Of a stretch of 64,000 bases of DNA, positions 25,266 through 35,940 are shown in pieces. The notes under the pieces were generated by a model. The model saw only the letters and a program-made list of their open reading frames with translations. It was not told the DNA's origin and did no database searches. Both the position numbers and the translations under genes were made by a program. Origin of the DNA: Gammaproteobacteria bacterium. GTDB lineage: Bacteria > Pseudomonadota > Gammaproteobacteria > DSM-19610. Location: contig WGBO01000006.1 in assembly GCA_015494295.1 (NCBI GenBank), positions 163,234 to 227,233 on the forward strand. Direction: 5' to 3'. Within the stretch, counting starts at the first letter, position 1. Every line of letters starts with the position of its first letter.

Positions 25266-26879
25266 ATGAGCATTAAAGGGTTAAGTCTCAAGTCACGATT
25301 CATGCTACTCGCCTCGGCCATCGCCCTCGTGGTACTGATCCAGGGGGCAGTGCAGCTAAACGGCAACCTGAAGCTTTTTGAACTCAGCAAGGAAGTGGCG
25401 GAAAAGCAGGTAAAGCTGCTGAACGACGCTCACGCCCTCAAGCTCGCCGTGGTCCAGGTTCAGCAATTCCTCACCGATATCAGCGCGACGCGCGGCCGCG
25501 ACGGGCTGGACGACGGTTTTGAAATGGCAGAGCGCAAGGCCCGCAAGTTCTCCACGCTGGTCGATGACCTGGCGCGTCTCGATCCCGACAATGCGGCCAC
25601 ATACCACGCGCTCACCCCCTTGTTCAACGCCTACTACACGGCTGGAAAAGTCATGGCGACGGCCTATGTGGAACAGGGTTCGGATGGCGGCAACGCCCGC
25701 ATGAGCATGTTCGATGAAACCGCCCAGGCCCTGGCCGGGAAAGTCGAGGAGATAATCGTCAACATCGAACAGCGTACCGATGATCTGGTGCTGCAACAGG
25801 AAGCCAACGTCATGGAGAATACCTGGTCGCTGGCCACCGGCGGCGGCCTGGTGCTGCTCGGCCTGACGATCTTCGCCGTCTTCTTCGGCCGCATCCTCGG
25901 CCAGCTGCCGGATATCGCCCGCAACATGGAACGTATCGCGGAAGGCGACCTCTCGGTTCCCGTGGAACACAAGGCGGCGCTGGCCGAACTGACCGGCCCG
26001 ATGGAAAGCATGCGCCAGCAGTTGCTGGATATCATTTCCGGCGTTTCGGAACACAGCTCGGAACTGGCGCACAGCGCCGACAACATGGCTGCGGCAGCGG
26101 CGCAGTCCAGCGCCAGCCTCACCCAGCAACAGTCGGAAACCATGCAGGTCGCAACCGCAATGCACGAGATGACCGCGACCATCCAGGAAGTCGCCAGCAA
26201 CATAGCCGGCGCCGCCGAAGCCGCCGAACAGGCCAACAGCGAAACCAGTACCGGCCGCCGGGTGGTCAACCAGACGATCGAACAGATCAGGACGCTGTCC
26301 GGTCAGATCGGTTCAGCGGCCGAAACGGTTCAGCGACTGGAACAGGACAGCCAGGCGATCACCGCCATCCTCGACGTCATTCTCGGCATCGCCGAGCAGA
26401 CCAACCTGCTGGCGCTGAACGCCGCCATTGAAGCGGCTCGCGCCGGCGAACAGGGCCGCGGTTTCGCCGTGGTCGCCGACGAGGTCCGCAACCTGGCCAG
26501 CCGCACCCAGCAGTCCACCAAGGAAATCAACCAGATGATCGAGCAGTTGCAGGTCGGATCACAACAGGCGGTCGACATGATGAACGCCAGTTGCGAACAG
26601 GCGCAGACGGCCGTCGATCAGGCCAGCGAATGCGGACGCGCACTGGACACCATCGCCAGCGCGGTCGGCCGCATCAACGACATGAGCACGCAGATCGCCA
26701 GCGCCGCCGAGGAACAGAGCGCCGTGTCCGAGGAGATAAACCGCAATGTCACCCATATCAACGACATGGCCCGGGAGACCAGCGAGGCGGCACGGCAGAC
26801 CGCGGAGACCAGCGAAGGCCAGGCGCGGATCGCGGTCGAACTGAGCCGCCTGGTCGGGCGTTTCAAACTCGCGGGCTGA
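25266..26879 (+). CDS. Methyl-accepting chemotaxis protein
   Basis: 537 residues. The N-terminal membrane segment ([18 protein letters not shown], about 12-30) is followed by a periplasmic four-helix-type sensor (about 31-185), a second segment ([20 protein letters not shown]), a short HAMP region and a coiled-coil signalling domain. The kinase-control tip is [32 protein letters not shown], the most conserved chemoreceptor sequence, which docks CheA and CheW. No C-terminal NWETF-like tether is seen. It is an orphan receptor, with no che genes in the window. Confidence 0.95.
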   Translation: MSIKGLSLKSRFMLLASAIALVVLIQGAVQLNGNLKLFELSKEVAEKQVKLLNDAHALKLAVVQVQQFLTDISATRGRDGLDDGFEMAERKARKFSTLVDDLARLDPDNAATYHALTPLFNAYYTAGKVMATAYVEQGSDGGNARMSMFDETAQALAGKVEEIIVNIEQRTDDLVLQQEANVMENTWSLATGGGLVLLGLTIFAVFFGRILGQLPDIARNMERIAEGDLSVPVEHKAALAELTGPMESMRQQLLDIISGVSEHSSELAHSADNMAAAAAQSSASLTQQQSETMQVATAMHEMTATIQEVASNIAGAAEAAEQANSETSTGRRVVNQTIEQIRTLSGQIGSAAETVQRLEQDSQAITAILDVILGIAEQTNLLALNAAIEAARAGEQGRGFAVVADEVRNLASRTQQSTKEINQMIEQLQVGSQQAVDMMNASCEQAQTAVDQASECGRALDTIASAVGRINDMSTQIASAAEEQSAVSEEINRNVTHINDMARETSEAARQTAETSEGQARIAVELSRLVGRFKLAG

Positions 26880-27041
26880 ACGTGCGGCCGCTGCGACCTC
26901 GCGGCATCCCATCCGGACGCCACGGCATCAGTGGGCCTGGCAAGTACGCCACAGCAGGCCACCCCGACCCCAAGGTTGCCGTTTACAGCCTGTGCATCGA
27001 CTATCAGTTGTGAGCCGCAGGGCTGGCAGGGTGAACCTGTC

Positions 27042-27452
27042 CTAGACGTAGCGCGCCTCGCGCACCAGTGGGCGATCTTCCTGCTGCCAGCGGGTGATGC
27101 CGCCCGCCAGGCTGACCACATTCTCGAACCCCATCTGCTTGAGCGTGGCGGCCGCCATCGCGGAACGCCCGCCGGTGGCGCAGTACACGGCCACCGGCCG
27201 CTTGCGCGCCGCCACCAGGGTCGGCTGATGCTTGGGGTAGTCCTTGTCGGCCGCGGCCTCGAGAATGCCGCGCGGCACCAGCATGGCGTTGCGGATATGT
27301 CCCTGCTCATGTTCGCTCGACTCGCGCACGTCCAGAATCAGCAGATTCTCGGTGTTCTCGATCATCGCCTCCAGTTCTTCCGGCGTCACTTCGTCGATCT
27401 GCGCTTTCGCCGCCTTGACGAAATCCATCAGGGTAAGGGGGGCATGACTCAT
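27042..27452 (-). CDS. Single-domain rhodanese-like protein
   Basis: 136 residues, cytoplasmic. One rhodanese domain: LLILDVRESSEHEQGHIRNAMLVPRG and the active-site loop VYCATGGRSAMAA with a catalytic Cys, then FENVVSLAGGITRW. It accepts or transfers sulfane sulfur, for example from thiosulfate or a persulfide carrier. The ATG at 27452 was preferred (GAGAGG upstream) over an in-frame ATG at 27497. Convergent with the chemoreceptor gene and just downstream of tRNA-Met on the same strand. Confidence 0.9.
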   Translation of the reverse strand: MSHAPLTLMDFVKAAKAQIDEVTPEELEAMIENTENLLILDVRESSEHEQGHIRNAMLVPRGILEAAADKDYPKHQPTLVAARKRPVAVYCATGGRSAMAAATLKQMGFENVVSLAGGITRWQQEDRPLVREARYV

Positions 27453-27541
27453 GTCGAAAAAACCTCTCAGCGGGGGACCGTACGGCGGCAGCGTCACAGC
27501 GGGCGCGCGCCGCGGGGCCGTTCTAAAACAACCAGGGAAAA

Positions 27542-27618
27542 TGGTAGCAAGGGGCGGATTCGAACCGCCGACCCCAGCATTATGAGTGCTGTGCTCTAAC
27601 CAACTGAGCTACCTTGCC
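27542..27618 (-). tRNA. tRNA-Met (CAT), elongator type
   Basis: A 77-base cloverleaf on the minus strand begins GGCAAGGTAGCTCAG and ends with encoded CCA. The anticodon CAT is complementary to ATG at 27582-27584, flanked by a paired AGCAC/ATGCT-type stem. The T-arm GGTTCGAATCC is standard. The sequence is closer to elongator tRNA-Met than to the lysidine-modified tRNA-Ile(CAT), but the latter cannot be wholly excluded by eye. Confidence 0.93.
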
Positions 27619-27719
27619 AGAATACCGTCTGCGACGCGGGGCCGCGAAAGAGGCGAAATTGTAGGGATTTCGTGCCGCGCTGTCCAGCCGCGCGGGCAAA
27701 AAGCGCGCCGTTCCGACTC

Positions 27720-28811
27720 CTACACGTTGAAGCGGAAGTGCATCACGTCACCGTCCTGCACCACGTAGTCCTTGCCCTCCAGGCGCAGCTTCCCGGCCTC
27801 TTTAGCCCCCTGCTCGCCGCCGCAGGCGATGAAATCCTCGTAGGAAGTCACCTCGGCGCGGATGAAACCCTTCTGGAAATCCGTGTGGATGACGCCGGCG
27901 GCCTCCGGCGCGGTGGCGCCAATGCGTACCGTCCAGGCCCGGACCTCCTTCACCCCGGCGGTGAAATAGGTGTGCAGCCCCAGCAGGCGGTAACCGGCGC
28001 GGATGACCCGGTTCAGGCCCGGCTCGTCGAGGCCCAGTTCGTCGAGGAACACCTGTTGCTCGTCCTCGTCCAGTTCCACCAGTTCGGCCTCGATGGCGGC
28101 GCACACCGGCACCACCACCGCGTCCTCGCCCTCGGCCAGCGCGCACACGGCATCCAGGCGCGGGTTGTCGCTGAACCCGTCTTCGGCCACGTTGGCAATG
28201 TACATGGTGGGTTTCAGGGTCAGCAGGTGCAGATCGTGAAGGTGGGCGCGCTGCTCGTCGTCCAGTTTCATGGCGCGCGCCATGTGGCCCTCATCGAGGT
28301 GCGCCCTGAGCGGTTCCAGGATTGCCATTTTCGCCTTCGCGTCCTTGTCGCCACCCTTGGCCAGCTTGCCGACCCGGTGCAGGGCCTTTTCCACCGTGTC
28401 GAGATCGGCCAGCGCCAGCTCGGTATTGATTACCTCGATATCGGATAACGGGTCGACCTTGCCGTCCACGTGCACCACGTTGTCGTCCTCGAAACACCGC
28501 ACCACGTGAACGATGGCGTCGGTCTCGCGGATGTTGGCGAGGAACTTGTTGCCCAGCCCCTCGCCCTTCGAGGCGCCGGCCACCAGGCCTGCGATATCGA
28601 CGAATTCCATGGTGGTTGGCAGCACCCGCTCGGGTTTCACGATGTCCGCCAGCGCCTGCAGGCGCGGGTCCGGCACCGGCACCACGCCGACGTTCGGGTC
28701 GATGGTGCAGAAGGGGTAGTTCTCGGCCTGTATCCCGGCGCGCGTCAGGGCGTTGAACAGGGTCGACTTGCCGACATTGGGCAAGCCGACGATTCCGCAT
28801 TTAAATCCCAT
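27720..28811 (-). CDS. ychF: Ribosome-binding ATPase YchF
   Basis: 363 residues, full length. An Obg-family P-loop NTPase that prefers [18 protein letters not shown] near residue 9, [17 protein letters not shown] near 70, then a coiled-coil insertion and the C-terminal TGS domain ([31 protein letters not shown]). YchF binds the ribosome and modulates the stress response. It is third in the minus-strand run rplY-pth-ychF, 17 bases after pth. Confidence 0.97.
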   Translation of the reverse strand: MGFKCGIVGLPNVGKSTLFNALTRAGIQAENYPFCTIDPNVGVVPVPDPRLQALADIVKPERVLPTTMEFVDIAGLVAGASKGEGLGNKFLANIRETDAIVHVVRCFEDDNVVHVDGKVDPLSDIEVINTELALADLDTVEKALHRVGKLAKGGDKDAKAKMAILEPLRAHLDEGHMARAMKLDDEQRAHLHDLHLLTLKPTMYIANVAEDGFSDNPRLDAVCALAEGEDAVVVPVCAAIEAELVELDEDEQQVFLDELGLDEPGLNRVIRAGYRLLGLHTYFTAGVKEVRAWTVRIGATAPEAAGVIHTDFQKGFIRAEVTSYEDFIACGGEQGAKEAGKLRLEGKDYVVQDGDVMHFRFNV

Positions 28812-28828
28812 AAGATTTCACTTCCATA

Positions 28829-29413
28829 TCAGGGCGCCTTGCGCGTGTGCAAGGCATTCATGGCCTTGTCGATGTGGCCGGCGACCACGTCCGGCATTAC
28901 CGCCAGGGCGTCGTGTATGGCATCGTCGATCAGTTGCCGCTCGGCGCCGGAGGGTTTCTTCAGCACGTAGTCGACCACCTGGTCGCGGTGCCCGGGGTGC
29001 CCGATACCGATGCGCAGGCGATGGAAATCCTTGCTGCCGAGATGGCTGATGAGGTCCCGAAGGCCATTGTGCCCGCCGTGACCGCCACCCTTCTTCAGTC
29101 GCACGGTGCCCGGCGGCAGGTCGAGTTCGTCGTGCACCACCAGGATTTCCCCGGCCGGTATGCGGAAAAAACGCATCAGCGCGCCGACCGCCTGGCCACT
29201 GCGATTCATGAAGGTGCCGGGCTTCTGCAGGCGGCAGTCCACACCGTCGACACGGCAGCGCGCCACCTCGCTCTGAAAGCGCGACTCGCCGCGAAACTCC
29301 CCGCCGCAACGGCTGGCGAGCGCGTCCACAAACCAAAACCCGGCGTTATGCCGGGTTGGTTCGTACTCGGAACCGGGGTTGCCCAGTCCCACGATGAGCT
29401 GAATCGCCGGCAC
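28829..29413 (-). CDS. pth: Peptidyl-tRNA hydrolase Pth
   Basis: 194 residues. Pth frees peptides from prematurely dropped peptidyl-tRNA. Family motifs are present: GLGNPGSEYEPTRHNAGFWFVD with the catalytic His at about residue 21, KPGTFMNRSGQAV, and HDELDLPPGTVRLKKGGGHGGHNGLRD. It lies 12 bases downstream of rplY and upstream of ychF, the usual gene order in gammaproteobacteria. Confidence 0.97.
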   Translation of the reverse strand: MPAIQLIVGLGNPGSEYEPTRHNAGFWFVDALASRCGGEFRGESRFQSEVARCRVDGVDCRLQKPGTFMNRSGQAVGALMRFFRIPAGEILVVHDELDLPPGTVRLKKGGGHGGHNGLRDLISHLGSKDFHRLRIGIGHPGHRDQVVDYVLKKPSGAERQLIDDAIHDALAVMPDVVAGHIDKAMNALHTRKAP

Positions 29414-29425
29414 CGGCCGGGACGA

Positions 29426-30064
29426 TCAGCTTTCGCCTTCGGCCGCTTCCTCGTCGCCCTCGGCTTCGGAAGATTCCTCTTCGCCACCGCCACGGCGCGC
29501 GTGGATGCTGACCACGGCAATATCGTGGCTCTCGCCACGCGCCAGTTCCACCAGGCTGCCGCCTTCAGGCAGCTTGAGGTCACTGAGGTGCACGGAATCG
29601 CCGACCTGCAGGCCGGAAACATCGACCTCGATGTACTCAGGCAGGTTCTTCGGCAGCACTTCCAGTTCGACTTCCACCACGTCGTGGGTGAGCAGACCAC
29701 CGGCCTTTACGCCCGGCGCCACGTCGGCGCCGACGAAGTGCAGCGGCACGTGCACGCGGATCGGCGTGTTCTCGTCCACGCGCAGGAAGTCCATGTGCAT
29801 GATGATCGGCTTGGCCGGGTGACGCTGCATGTCGCGCAGCACCGCCTTGCTGGGCTTGCCGTCGATGTTCACGGTAAGGATGTGGGAATAGAAGGCCTCG
29901 TGCTCCAGGCGCTTGAGGACTTCGCTGTGCTTCAGCTTGATCGACTGCGGATCCTGGCCCGCGCCGTAGATCACGGCCGGGACCATGCCTTCGCGACGCA
30001 GGCGGCGGCTCGCACCTTTCCCCTGATCCGAACGCGACTCGGCTTCGAGTTCAAAAATAGACAT
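29426..30064 (-). CDS. rplY: 50S ribosomal protein L25, general stress protein Ctc type
   Basis: 212 residues from the ATG at 30064. The N-terminal L25 domain ([31 protein letters not shown]) binds 5S rRNA. The C-terminal beta domain ([35 protein letters not shown]) marks the long TL5/Ctc form, not the short E. coli L25. It ends in a highly acidic Glu-rich tail. It follows prs on the same strand with an 85-base gap. Confidence 0.95.
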   Translation of the reverse strand: MSIFELEAESRSDQGKGASRRLRREGMVPAVIYGAGQDPQSIKLKHSEVLKRLEHEAFYSHILTVNIDGKPSKAVLRDMQRHPAKPIIMHMDFLRVDENTPIRVHVPLHFVGADVAPGVKAGGLLTHDVVEVELEVLPKNLPEYIEVDVSGLQVGDSVHLSDLKLPEGGSLVELARGESHDIAVVSIHARRGGGEEESSEAEGDEEAAEGES

Positions 30065-30149
30065 AACACTGACTCCAGATTGAGTAATACGCTCTCCCGC
30101 GACCAGGAGAGTCCTTGCCGGCTCAGCGCACCCGCGCCGGGCCGTATCG

Positions 30150-31124
30150 TCAGTCCATAAACATGGTGCTGACAGATTCCTCGTTGTTGATGCGGCGAAT
30201 GGCTTCGGCCAGCATCTCGGCAATGCTCAGTTGACGGATGCGCGTACAGGCCTGCGCATCGGGCCGCAGCGGAATGGTGTCCGTCACAACCAGCTCGTCG
30301 AGATCCGAGTCATTGATGTTCTTGATCGCGTTGCCGGACAGTACCGGGTGGGTACAGTAGGCGGCGACCCGTATCGCGCCGTGATCCTTCAGGGCCTTGG
30401 CCGCCTGGCACAGGGTGCCCGCGGTATCCACCAGGTCGTCCACCAGCACGCAGCTACGCCCCTCGACCTCGCCGATGATATGCATCACCCTGGCCACGTT
30501 GGCCTTGGGGCGGCGCTTGTCGATGATCGCCAGATCGGCGTCGTCGAGGCGCTTGGCCAGCGCCCGGGCGCGCACCACACCGCCGACGTCCGGCGACACC
30601 ACCATCAGGTCCGGCGTCTTCTTGCGCCACACGTCGCCGAGCAGGATGGGCGAGGCGTAGACGTTGTCCACCGGCACGTCGAAAAAGCCCTGGATCTGCT
30701 CCGAGTGCAGGTCCACCGTCAGCACCCGGTCGGCGCCGACGTTGCCGATCATCTGCGCCACCACGCGCGCCGTGATCGGTACCCGCGAGGAGCGTGGCCG
30801 CCGGTCCTGGCGCGCGTAGCCGAAGTAGGGGATCACCGTCGTGATGCGTGCCGCCGAGGCGCGCCGCAGCGCGTCGACCATGACCAGCAGTTCGATCAGG
30901 TTGTCGTTGGTCGGCGAGCAGGTCGGCTGGATCACGAACACGTCGCGGCCGCGCACGTTTTCCATGATCTCGACCATGCTCTCGCCGTCGCTGAACTTGC
31001 CGACCACGCACTTGCCGAGATTCAGCCTCAGGTGGTTGGCAATGGACTGCGCCAGCGGCGGGTTGGCATTGCCTGAAAACACCATCAGGCGGTTGTCTGC
31101 ATCTGTCGGAGACACGCCTCTCAT
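30150..31124 (-). CDS. prs: Ribose-phosphate pyrophosphokinase Prs
   Basis: 324 residues from the ATG at 31124, slightly longer than usual (about 315) because of a short N-terminal lead. The enzyme makes PRPP from ribose 5-phosphate and ATP for nucleotide, His and Trp synthesis. The metal/ATP loop [12 protein letters not shown] and the PRPP-binding [18 protein letters not shown] are present, and [18 protein letters not shown] is conserved. It lies directly downstream of tRNA-Gln and ispE, a common order in this group. Confidence 0.96.
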   Translation of the reverse strand: MRGVSPTDADNRLMVFSGNANPPLAQSIANHLRLNLGKCVVGKFSDGESMVEIMENVRGRDVFVIQPTCSPTNDNLIELLVMVDALRRASAARITTVIPYFGYARQDRRPRSSRVPITARVVAQMIGNVGADRVLTVDLHSEQIQGFFDVPVDNVYASPILLGDVWRKKTPDLMVVSPDVGGVVRARALAKRLDDADLAIIDKRRPKANVARVMHIIGEVEGRSCVLVDDLVDTAGTLCQAAKALKDHGAIRVAAYCTHPVLSGNAIKNINDSDLDELVVTDTIPLRPDAQACTRIRQLSIAEMLAEAIRRINNEESVSTMFMD

Positions 31125-31170
31125 GCCATTGCCATCCCGTAAATCCTGTTCGTGTTCAAAAAATATCGTA

Positions 31171-31245
31171 TGGCTGGGGCGGCAGGATTCGAACCTGCGC
31201 ATGCTGAGATCAAAACCCAGTGCCTTACCGCTTGGCGACGCCCCA
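31171..31245 (-). tRNA. tRNA-Gln (TTG)
   Basis: A 75-base minus-strand cloverleaf starting TGGGGCGTCGCCAAG and ending GCCCCAGCCA with encoded CCA. The anticodon TTG corresponds to CAA at 31211-31213. Its 5' end overlaps the last 21 bases of ispE, so the ispE stop lies inside the tRNA. Confidence 0.95.
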
Positions 31246-32115
31246 AGTATCATCCCGCCCGGCGCGCGACAGCCGCTCCAGCAGCGGGGAGCGGTTGCAG
31301 GCGCGCGCCACGAACCCCGTCCACGGCGGCGGCACCTGTTCCGCCACGGCACGCGCCGGGGCCGCGTCCGGGAACATCGCAAACACACATGCGCCGCTGC
31401 CCGTCATCCGCGCCGGGGCGAATTTTGACAACCAATTCAATGCCCTGGCCACTTCCGGATAACGCCGAACGACGACCGCTTCAAGATCGTTGATGCCCGC
31501 GCCCGAGAGAAAGGCGGGTATTTTGAGGGGGCGCGTGTTGCGTGTCAATTGTGGATCGGAAAATATCCCCGCCGTAGATACGCTTACCGCCGGATCCAGC
31601 ACCACCAGCCAGGGAGTGTCGAGGGATTCCAGAGGGGTGAGAATGTCTCCCACGCCCTCCGCCCATGCGGCCCGGCCGCGCACAAACACGGGCACGTCGG
31701 CCCCCAGTTGCAGGCCTATGGCCGCCAGCGCGTCCTCGTCCAGACCAACGCCCCACAGGTGGTTGAGCGCCACCAGGGTGGTGGCGGCGTCGGAACTCCC
31801 GCCGCCCAGTCCGCCCCCGGCCGGCAGGCGCTTGTCGAGGTGGATCCGCGCCCCGGCGTCGCAACCGCTGTACTGTTGCAGCGCCCGCGCGGCGCGCACC
31901 ACCAGGTCCCGGGCCGGCGCCAGGCCGGCGAGACCACCGACCCGCTCCACCCTGGCGCCCGGCAACGGCTCGAAACGAAGCCGGTCGCCGTGCCGGAGGA
32001 ACTGGAACACAGTCTGCAACTCGTGATAACCGTCCGGGCGCTGTCCGGTTATGTGCAGGAAACGGTTGATCTTGGCCGGGGCGGGCCAGGCATCGGTGTC
32101 GTCGAAGTCGCTCAC
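31225..32115 (-). CDS. ispE: 4-diphosphocytidyl-2-C-methyl-D-erythritol kinase IspE
   Basis: 296 residues. This GHMP kinase phosphorylates CDP-ME in the MEP isoprenoid pathway; ispG of the same pathway is elsewhere in this window. Visible: [25 protein letters not shown], the ATP loop [17 protein letters not shown] near residue 95, and the C-terminal [10 protein letters not shown]. The C-terminus (DDTWGVAKR) is encoded within the start of the downstream tRNA-Gln. The ATG overlaps the stop of lolB by 4 bases. Confidence 0.96.
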   Translation of the reverse strand: MSDFDDTDAWPAPAKINRFLHITGQRPDGYHELQTVFQFLRHGDRLRFEPLPGARVERVGGLAGLAPARDLVVRAARALQQYSGCDAGARIHLDKRLPAGGGLGGGSSDAATTLVALNHLWGVGLDEDALAAIGLQLGADVPVFVRGRAAWAEGVGDILTPLESLDTPWLVVLDPAVSVSTAGIFSDPQLTRNTRPLKIPAFLSGAGINDLEAVVVRRYPEVARALNWLSKFAPARMTGSGACVFAMFPDAAPARAVAEQVPPPWTGFVARACNRSPLLERLSRAGRDDTWGVAKR

Positions 32116-32717
32116 GGCAGCTCCCAGTCGTCGACCAGTACCTTGATTCTCAGTCCGTCGCGCCGCAACACCAGGCGGTCCGGCAATGCCAGCCCGCGAA
32201 CGTCACGGTAGCGGCTGTAGCGAATTTCCCAGCCGCGCTGCCGCAACCGCGCGAGCCGGCCGCGGTCGTCGAGCCGGGTTTCCACGTCCGCGGAGCCGTC
32301 GGGCAGGCCACGCAGCCAGTGATCGAGGCCGGCCACCGGCAGGCGCCAGCCGGTTTCCCGTTCGAGCAGAAATTCGGGGTCGCGGGTGAACACCGGGGGC
32401 CGGCCGGCGCGCCGCAGCCACACCCCGCGACTGTCGCCTTCCAGTTCCAGCGCGCCCTGCCCGAACGGACCGCGCAGGCGTATGCGGTAATCCGTACCGG
32501 TCTGTCGCCAGTCGAAACCGGCGCTCCAGCCCTCGTCACCCGCCCGCACCGCGATACGGCCGCGCGCCTGCCAGTCATGAAGCGCCGACAGCGCCTCGCG
32601 GTGCGCCCGCCAGGCGGCCGCATCGGGCGCCACCGGTGGCCGCGTGGCGCAGGCGGCCAGCAGCAGGCAGGCCGGCAACCACAGCCACCGTAGCGAAAGC
32701 AGGTGGGCGCGCCGCAC
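32112..32717 (-). CDS. lolB: Outer-membrane lipoprotein insertion factor LolB
   Basis: 201 residues with a lipoprotein signal ending LLLAAC (lipidated Cys23). LolB receives lipoproteins from LolA and inserts them into the outer membrane. Family features include W(Q)ARGRIAVRAGDEGWSAGFDWRQ and the late LPDRLVLRRDGLRIKVLVDDWEL. It sits between a TPR lipoprotein gene (6 bases upstream) and ispE (4-base overlap), the conserved lolB-ispE-tRNA-prs arrangement. Confidence 0.92.
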   Translation of the reverse strand: MRRAHLLSLRWLWLPACLLLAACATRPPVAPDAAAWRAHREALSALHDWQARGRIAVRAGDEGWSAGFDWRQTGTDYRIRLRGPFGQGALELEGDSRGVWLRRAGRPPVFTRDPEFLLERETGWRLPVAGLDHWLRGLPDGSADVETRLDDRGRLARLRQRGWEIRYSRYRDVRGLALPDRLVLRRDGLRIKVLVDDWELP

Positions 32718-32723
32718 GCTGGC

Positions 32724-34514
32724 TCAGGGTGCGAGGCGCCGCACGGTGTCTTCCAGCACCCGGTTGCCGGGGTGCTCGGCACGCGCCTTCTTCCACAACT
32801 TCAGCGCCGCGTCCCGTTCGCCCAGCACCCACAACACCTCGCCCAGGTGTGCCGCGATCTCCGCGTCCCGGGTCTTCGCATAGGCTTTCTCCAGGTAGGC
32901 GCGCGCTTCCGGCAAACGGCCCAGGCGGTACATCACCCAGCCCATGCTGTCGATCACGGCGGGATCTTCCGGGGTCTGCTTGAAAGCGCGCTCGATCAGA
33001 TCCAGCGCTTCCTGGTAACGGTCGGTGCGGTCCGCCAGGGTATAGCCGAGCGCGTTCAGGGCGCGGGTATTGTCCGGCTCGATCCGCAGCACATGACGCA
33101 GGTCCGCCTCCGCCTGGTCGAGGCGTCCCAGGCGTTCGGCCACCAGCGCGCGCGCGTACAGCACCTCGATATCCTCGGGCCGAATCTGCAGGTAGTCGCT
33201 GTACAGTTTGAAGGCTTCCTCGTTCCAGTCTATGCGGGTCAGGATGCTGCCCTCGACCAGGTACAGACGCTGCGACTGCGCGGGGTGGGCCAGGCGCAAC
33301 TTGCGCAGGCGTTCGCGCGCCGCCTCGACCTTGCCGTCCAGCGCCTCCAGGTTGGCAATCCGTACCTGCGCCTCGAACAGGTGGTCGCCCTCGGACACCT
33401 TCCCGTACCACTCCATGGCCTCCTTGCGCTTGCCTTCGTCCTCGGCGATCGCGCCCAGGTAGTAATAGGCCTGTTGCTGCTGCGCACCGAGTTCGAGCAG
33501 CTTGTGGAACATCTTCTCCGCCTCGCCGGTGCGCCCTGCCTCCAGCGACAACAGCGCCAGTGAATACACCACCTGGGCGTCGTCGGGGCGCAGGCTCAGC
33601 AGGCGCTCGTACTGTTCACGAGCGCCCTCGTAGTCTTCCAGGTCCACCAGCAGGCGCGCATAGGCCTGGCGCAGGGGAACATCGTCGGGGTTCAGGCCAA
33701 GCGCTTCCACGAACTGCTGGCGGGCAAGCTCCGCCTTGCCCTGCTTGAGCGCGATCTGGGCGCGCAGGATCAGGGCGTCGCTGCGCCCGGGCTGCAAGGC
33801 CAGCACGCGCTCGACCTGTGCGGCCGCCAGGTCCCATTCCTGGGCGTGCACCGCAAGACGCGCGTAGGCGAACTGCGCCTCGGCGTCGTCCGGCCGCAAT
33901 TCCGCGAGCCGCGCCATCACGGCCAGGGCCCGCGCCTTGTCCGGTTCCCTCGCCAGCATGGTCAACAGGGGCTGGTAGGGGCCGGCGGGATCGTCTGCCT
34001 GGTGCCGCAGTACGTAGTCGAACTGCTCGACAGCCTCCTCGGTCTGACCGTTGCGCAGCGCCAGCGCCGCCAGCGCCTGGCGTGCCTCCAGGTTGTCGGG
34101 CGCCAGTTCCACCCAGCGCCGCGCCGCCTGCAGCGCGATGTCGGGGCGCTTGCCGTAGACAGCAATGTTCAGGGCCCGCTCGGCGATCCGCGGGTCGTCA
34201 CTGTTGCGCGCCGCCTCCAGGTAGCTGGCGCCGGAAACGTCCAGCACGCCCCGCTGACCGGCGATCTCGCCGAGCAGTACCTCGTAGAGCAGTTCCGGGG
34301 TCAGCTCCTCGCCCGGCGCCTCGCCGGCCGCCGGATTCCCGGTACTCACTGCCGGCGGCGACGGCGGCGCGGGTTGCGGCGCCACCCGGTCGTGCCCGCC
34401 ACCCTCCCCGCCGGCGGGTTTCAGCCAGGGCGTGGAACAGGCCGACAGCAGGGTGCCCAGCAGCACCGCCGCACCGGCCCGGAAAATCGCGCTTTTACAT
34501 TTAAAACCAATCAT
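32724..34514 (-). CDS. TPR-repeat lipoprotein
   Basis: 596 residues. The signal peptide ends LLSAC (Cys26), predicting a lipid anchor. It is followed by a Pro/Gly-rich linker and then about a dozen tetratricopeptide repeats (for example EVLYARALVAERLGRLDQAEADL and DSMGWVMYRLGRLPEARAYL). TPR lipoproteins upstream of lolB are common in gammaproteobacteria and probably scaffold envelope complexes; the exact partner is unknown. First gene of the minus-strand lolB-ispE unit and divergent from hemA. Confidence 0.88.
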   Translation of the reverse strand: MIGFKCKSAIFRAGAAVLLGTLLSACSTPWLKPAGGEGGGHDRVAPQPAPPSPPAVSTGNPAAGEAPGEELTPELLYEVLLGEIAGQRGVLDVSGASYLEAARNSDDPRIAERALNIAVYGKRPDIALQAARRWVELAPDNLEARQALAALALRNGQTEEAVEQFDYVLRHQADDPAGPYQPLLTMLAREPDKARALAVMARLAELRPDDAEAQFAYARLAVHAQEWDLAAAQVERVLALQPGRSDALILRAQIALKQGKAELARQQFVEALGLNPDDVPLRQAYARLLVDLEDYEGAREQYERLLSLRPDDAQVVYSLALLSLEAGRTGEAEKMFHKLLELGAQQQQAYYYLGAIAEDEGKRKEAMEWYGKVSEGDHLFEAQVRIANLEALDGKVEAARERLRKLRLAHPAQSQRLYLVEGSILTRIDWNEEAFKLYSDYLQIRPEDIEVLYARALVAERLGRLDQAEADLRHVLRIEPDNTRALNALGYTLADRTDRYQEALDLIERAFKQTPEDPAVIDSMGWVMYRLGRLPEARAYLEKAYAKTRDAEIAAHLGEVLWVLGERDAALKLWKKARAEHPGNRVLEDTVRRLAP

Positions 34515-34677
34515 CTTCTCAGGTTTTCAACCTTATATTGGTGGATTCATGTCACTATACGGCAAAGACCGGGGAAGCTACAGTGAACCTCCCGCGACCG
34601 CCAGCACCCCCGGCAGTGCTTGTATTCATCCCGGCTATCCCGCACAATTTTTTGTTTCCGTTAATATTTGTTGCACC

Positions 34678-35940
34678 ATGTCCCTGATCGCGCTCGGCAT
34701 CAACCACCGCACCGCGCCCGTCGAACTGCGGGAGCAGGTCGCCATCACCGGTGAACGGATCAGCGACGCGTTGCGCGGACTGGTCGCATTGCCGGCCGTG
34801 AACGAGGCCGCCATCCTCTCCACCTGCAACCGGACCGAATTGTACTGCGGGCTGCGCGAGCCGGGCCTTGACGAGATCACGGACTGGCTGGCGCGTTACC
34901 ACAACCTCGACCCCGAGGTGATACGCCCCTACATGTACACCTACCCCGACGAGCGCGCGGTACGCCACCTGCTGCGGGTGGCCGGGGGACTGGACTCGAT
35001 GATCATCGGGGAACCGCAGATCCTGGGCCAGATGAAGGATGCCTACCAGGCGGCCAGCGCCGCTGGTACGCTGGACAGCGCGCTGGGCCGTTTGTTCCAG
35101 CACACCTTTTCGGTGGCCAAGCAGATCCGCACCGATACCGCCATCGGCGAAAGCCCGGTATCGGTGGCCTTCGCCGCCGTCAGCCTGGCGAAACAGATCT
35201 TCGGCGAATTCTCGCAGCAGACCGCGCTGCTGATCGGCGCCGGCGAAACCATCGAACTGACCGCCCGCCACCTGCGCGACCAGCAACTCGGGCGACTGGT
35301 GGTCGCCAACCGCACCCTCGACAACGCCCACCGACTGGCCGCCCGTTTCGGCGGCTACGGCATCGGGCTGGATGAAATCCCCGCGCACCTGTCAGAAGCG
35401 GACATCGTCATTTCGGCGACCGGCAGCCCCACCACGCTGCTCGACCGGGACATGGTGAAAACGGCGCTCAAGAGCCGCAAGCACCGGCCGGTGTTCATGG
35501 TCGACATCGCCGTGCCACGCGACATCGACGCGCGCGTCGCCGACCTCGACGACATCTACCTGTATACCGTCGACGACCTGCAGGACGTGATCCGTGAAAA
35601 CCTCAAGTCGCGCGAACAGGCGGCGCAGCAGGCCGAGGAAATCATCGAAGTCCAGGTCGAGCGCTTCATGAGCTGGCTGCGCGCCCAGGACGCGGTATCG
35701 ACTATCCGCGATTTCCGCCAGCACGCCGAACAACAGCGTGACGCGGTGATGCGCAAGGCGCAACAGATGCTGGCCAGCGGCAAGGATCCGCAACAGGCGC
35801 TGGAATTCCTCGCCAACACGCTCACCAACAAACTCACCCACATGCCCAGCGTGCGCATTCGCGAGGCCGCCGAAAACGGCGACCACGAACTGCTCGGCGC
35901 CGCACAGATCCTGTTCAACCTCGACAAAGACAAGCCGTGA
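34678..35940 (+). CDS. hemA: Glutamyl-tRNA reductase HemA
   Basis: 420 residues from the ATG at 34678. It reduces glutamyl-tRNA to glutamate-1-semialdehyde, the first committed step of tetrapyrrole synthesis by the C5 route. The N-terminus [17 protein letters not shown] and the catalytic Cys in [14 protein letters not shown] (about residue 50) are clear. The NADPH domain ([17 protein letters not shown]) has Thr-Ile where many have Met. The C-terminal dimerisation helices follow. Upstream frame extension to 34432 is open but implausible. prfA starts inside its stop codon (GTGA). Confidence 0.96.
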   Translation: MSLIALGINHRTAPVELREQVAITGERISDALRGLVALPAVNEAAILSTCNRTELYCGLREPGLDEITDWLARYHNLDPEVIRPYMYTYPDERAVRHLLRVAGGLDSMIIGEPQILGQMKDAYQAASAAGTLDSALGRLFQHTFSVAKQIRTDTAIGESPVSVAFAAVSLAKQIFGEFSQQTALLIGAGETIELTARHLRDQQLGRLVVANRTLDNAHRLAARFGGYGIGLDEIPAHLSEADIVISATGSPTTLLDRDMVKTALKSRKHRPVFMVDIAVPRDIDARVADLDDIYLYTVDDLQDVIRENLKSREQAAQQAEEIIEVQVERFMSWLRAQDAVSTIRDFRQHAEQQRDAVMRKAQQMLASGKDPQQALEFLANTLTNKLTHMPSVRIREAAENGDHELLGAAQILFNLDKDKP

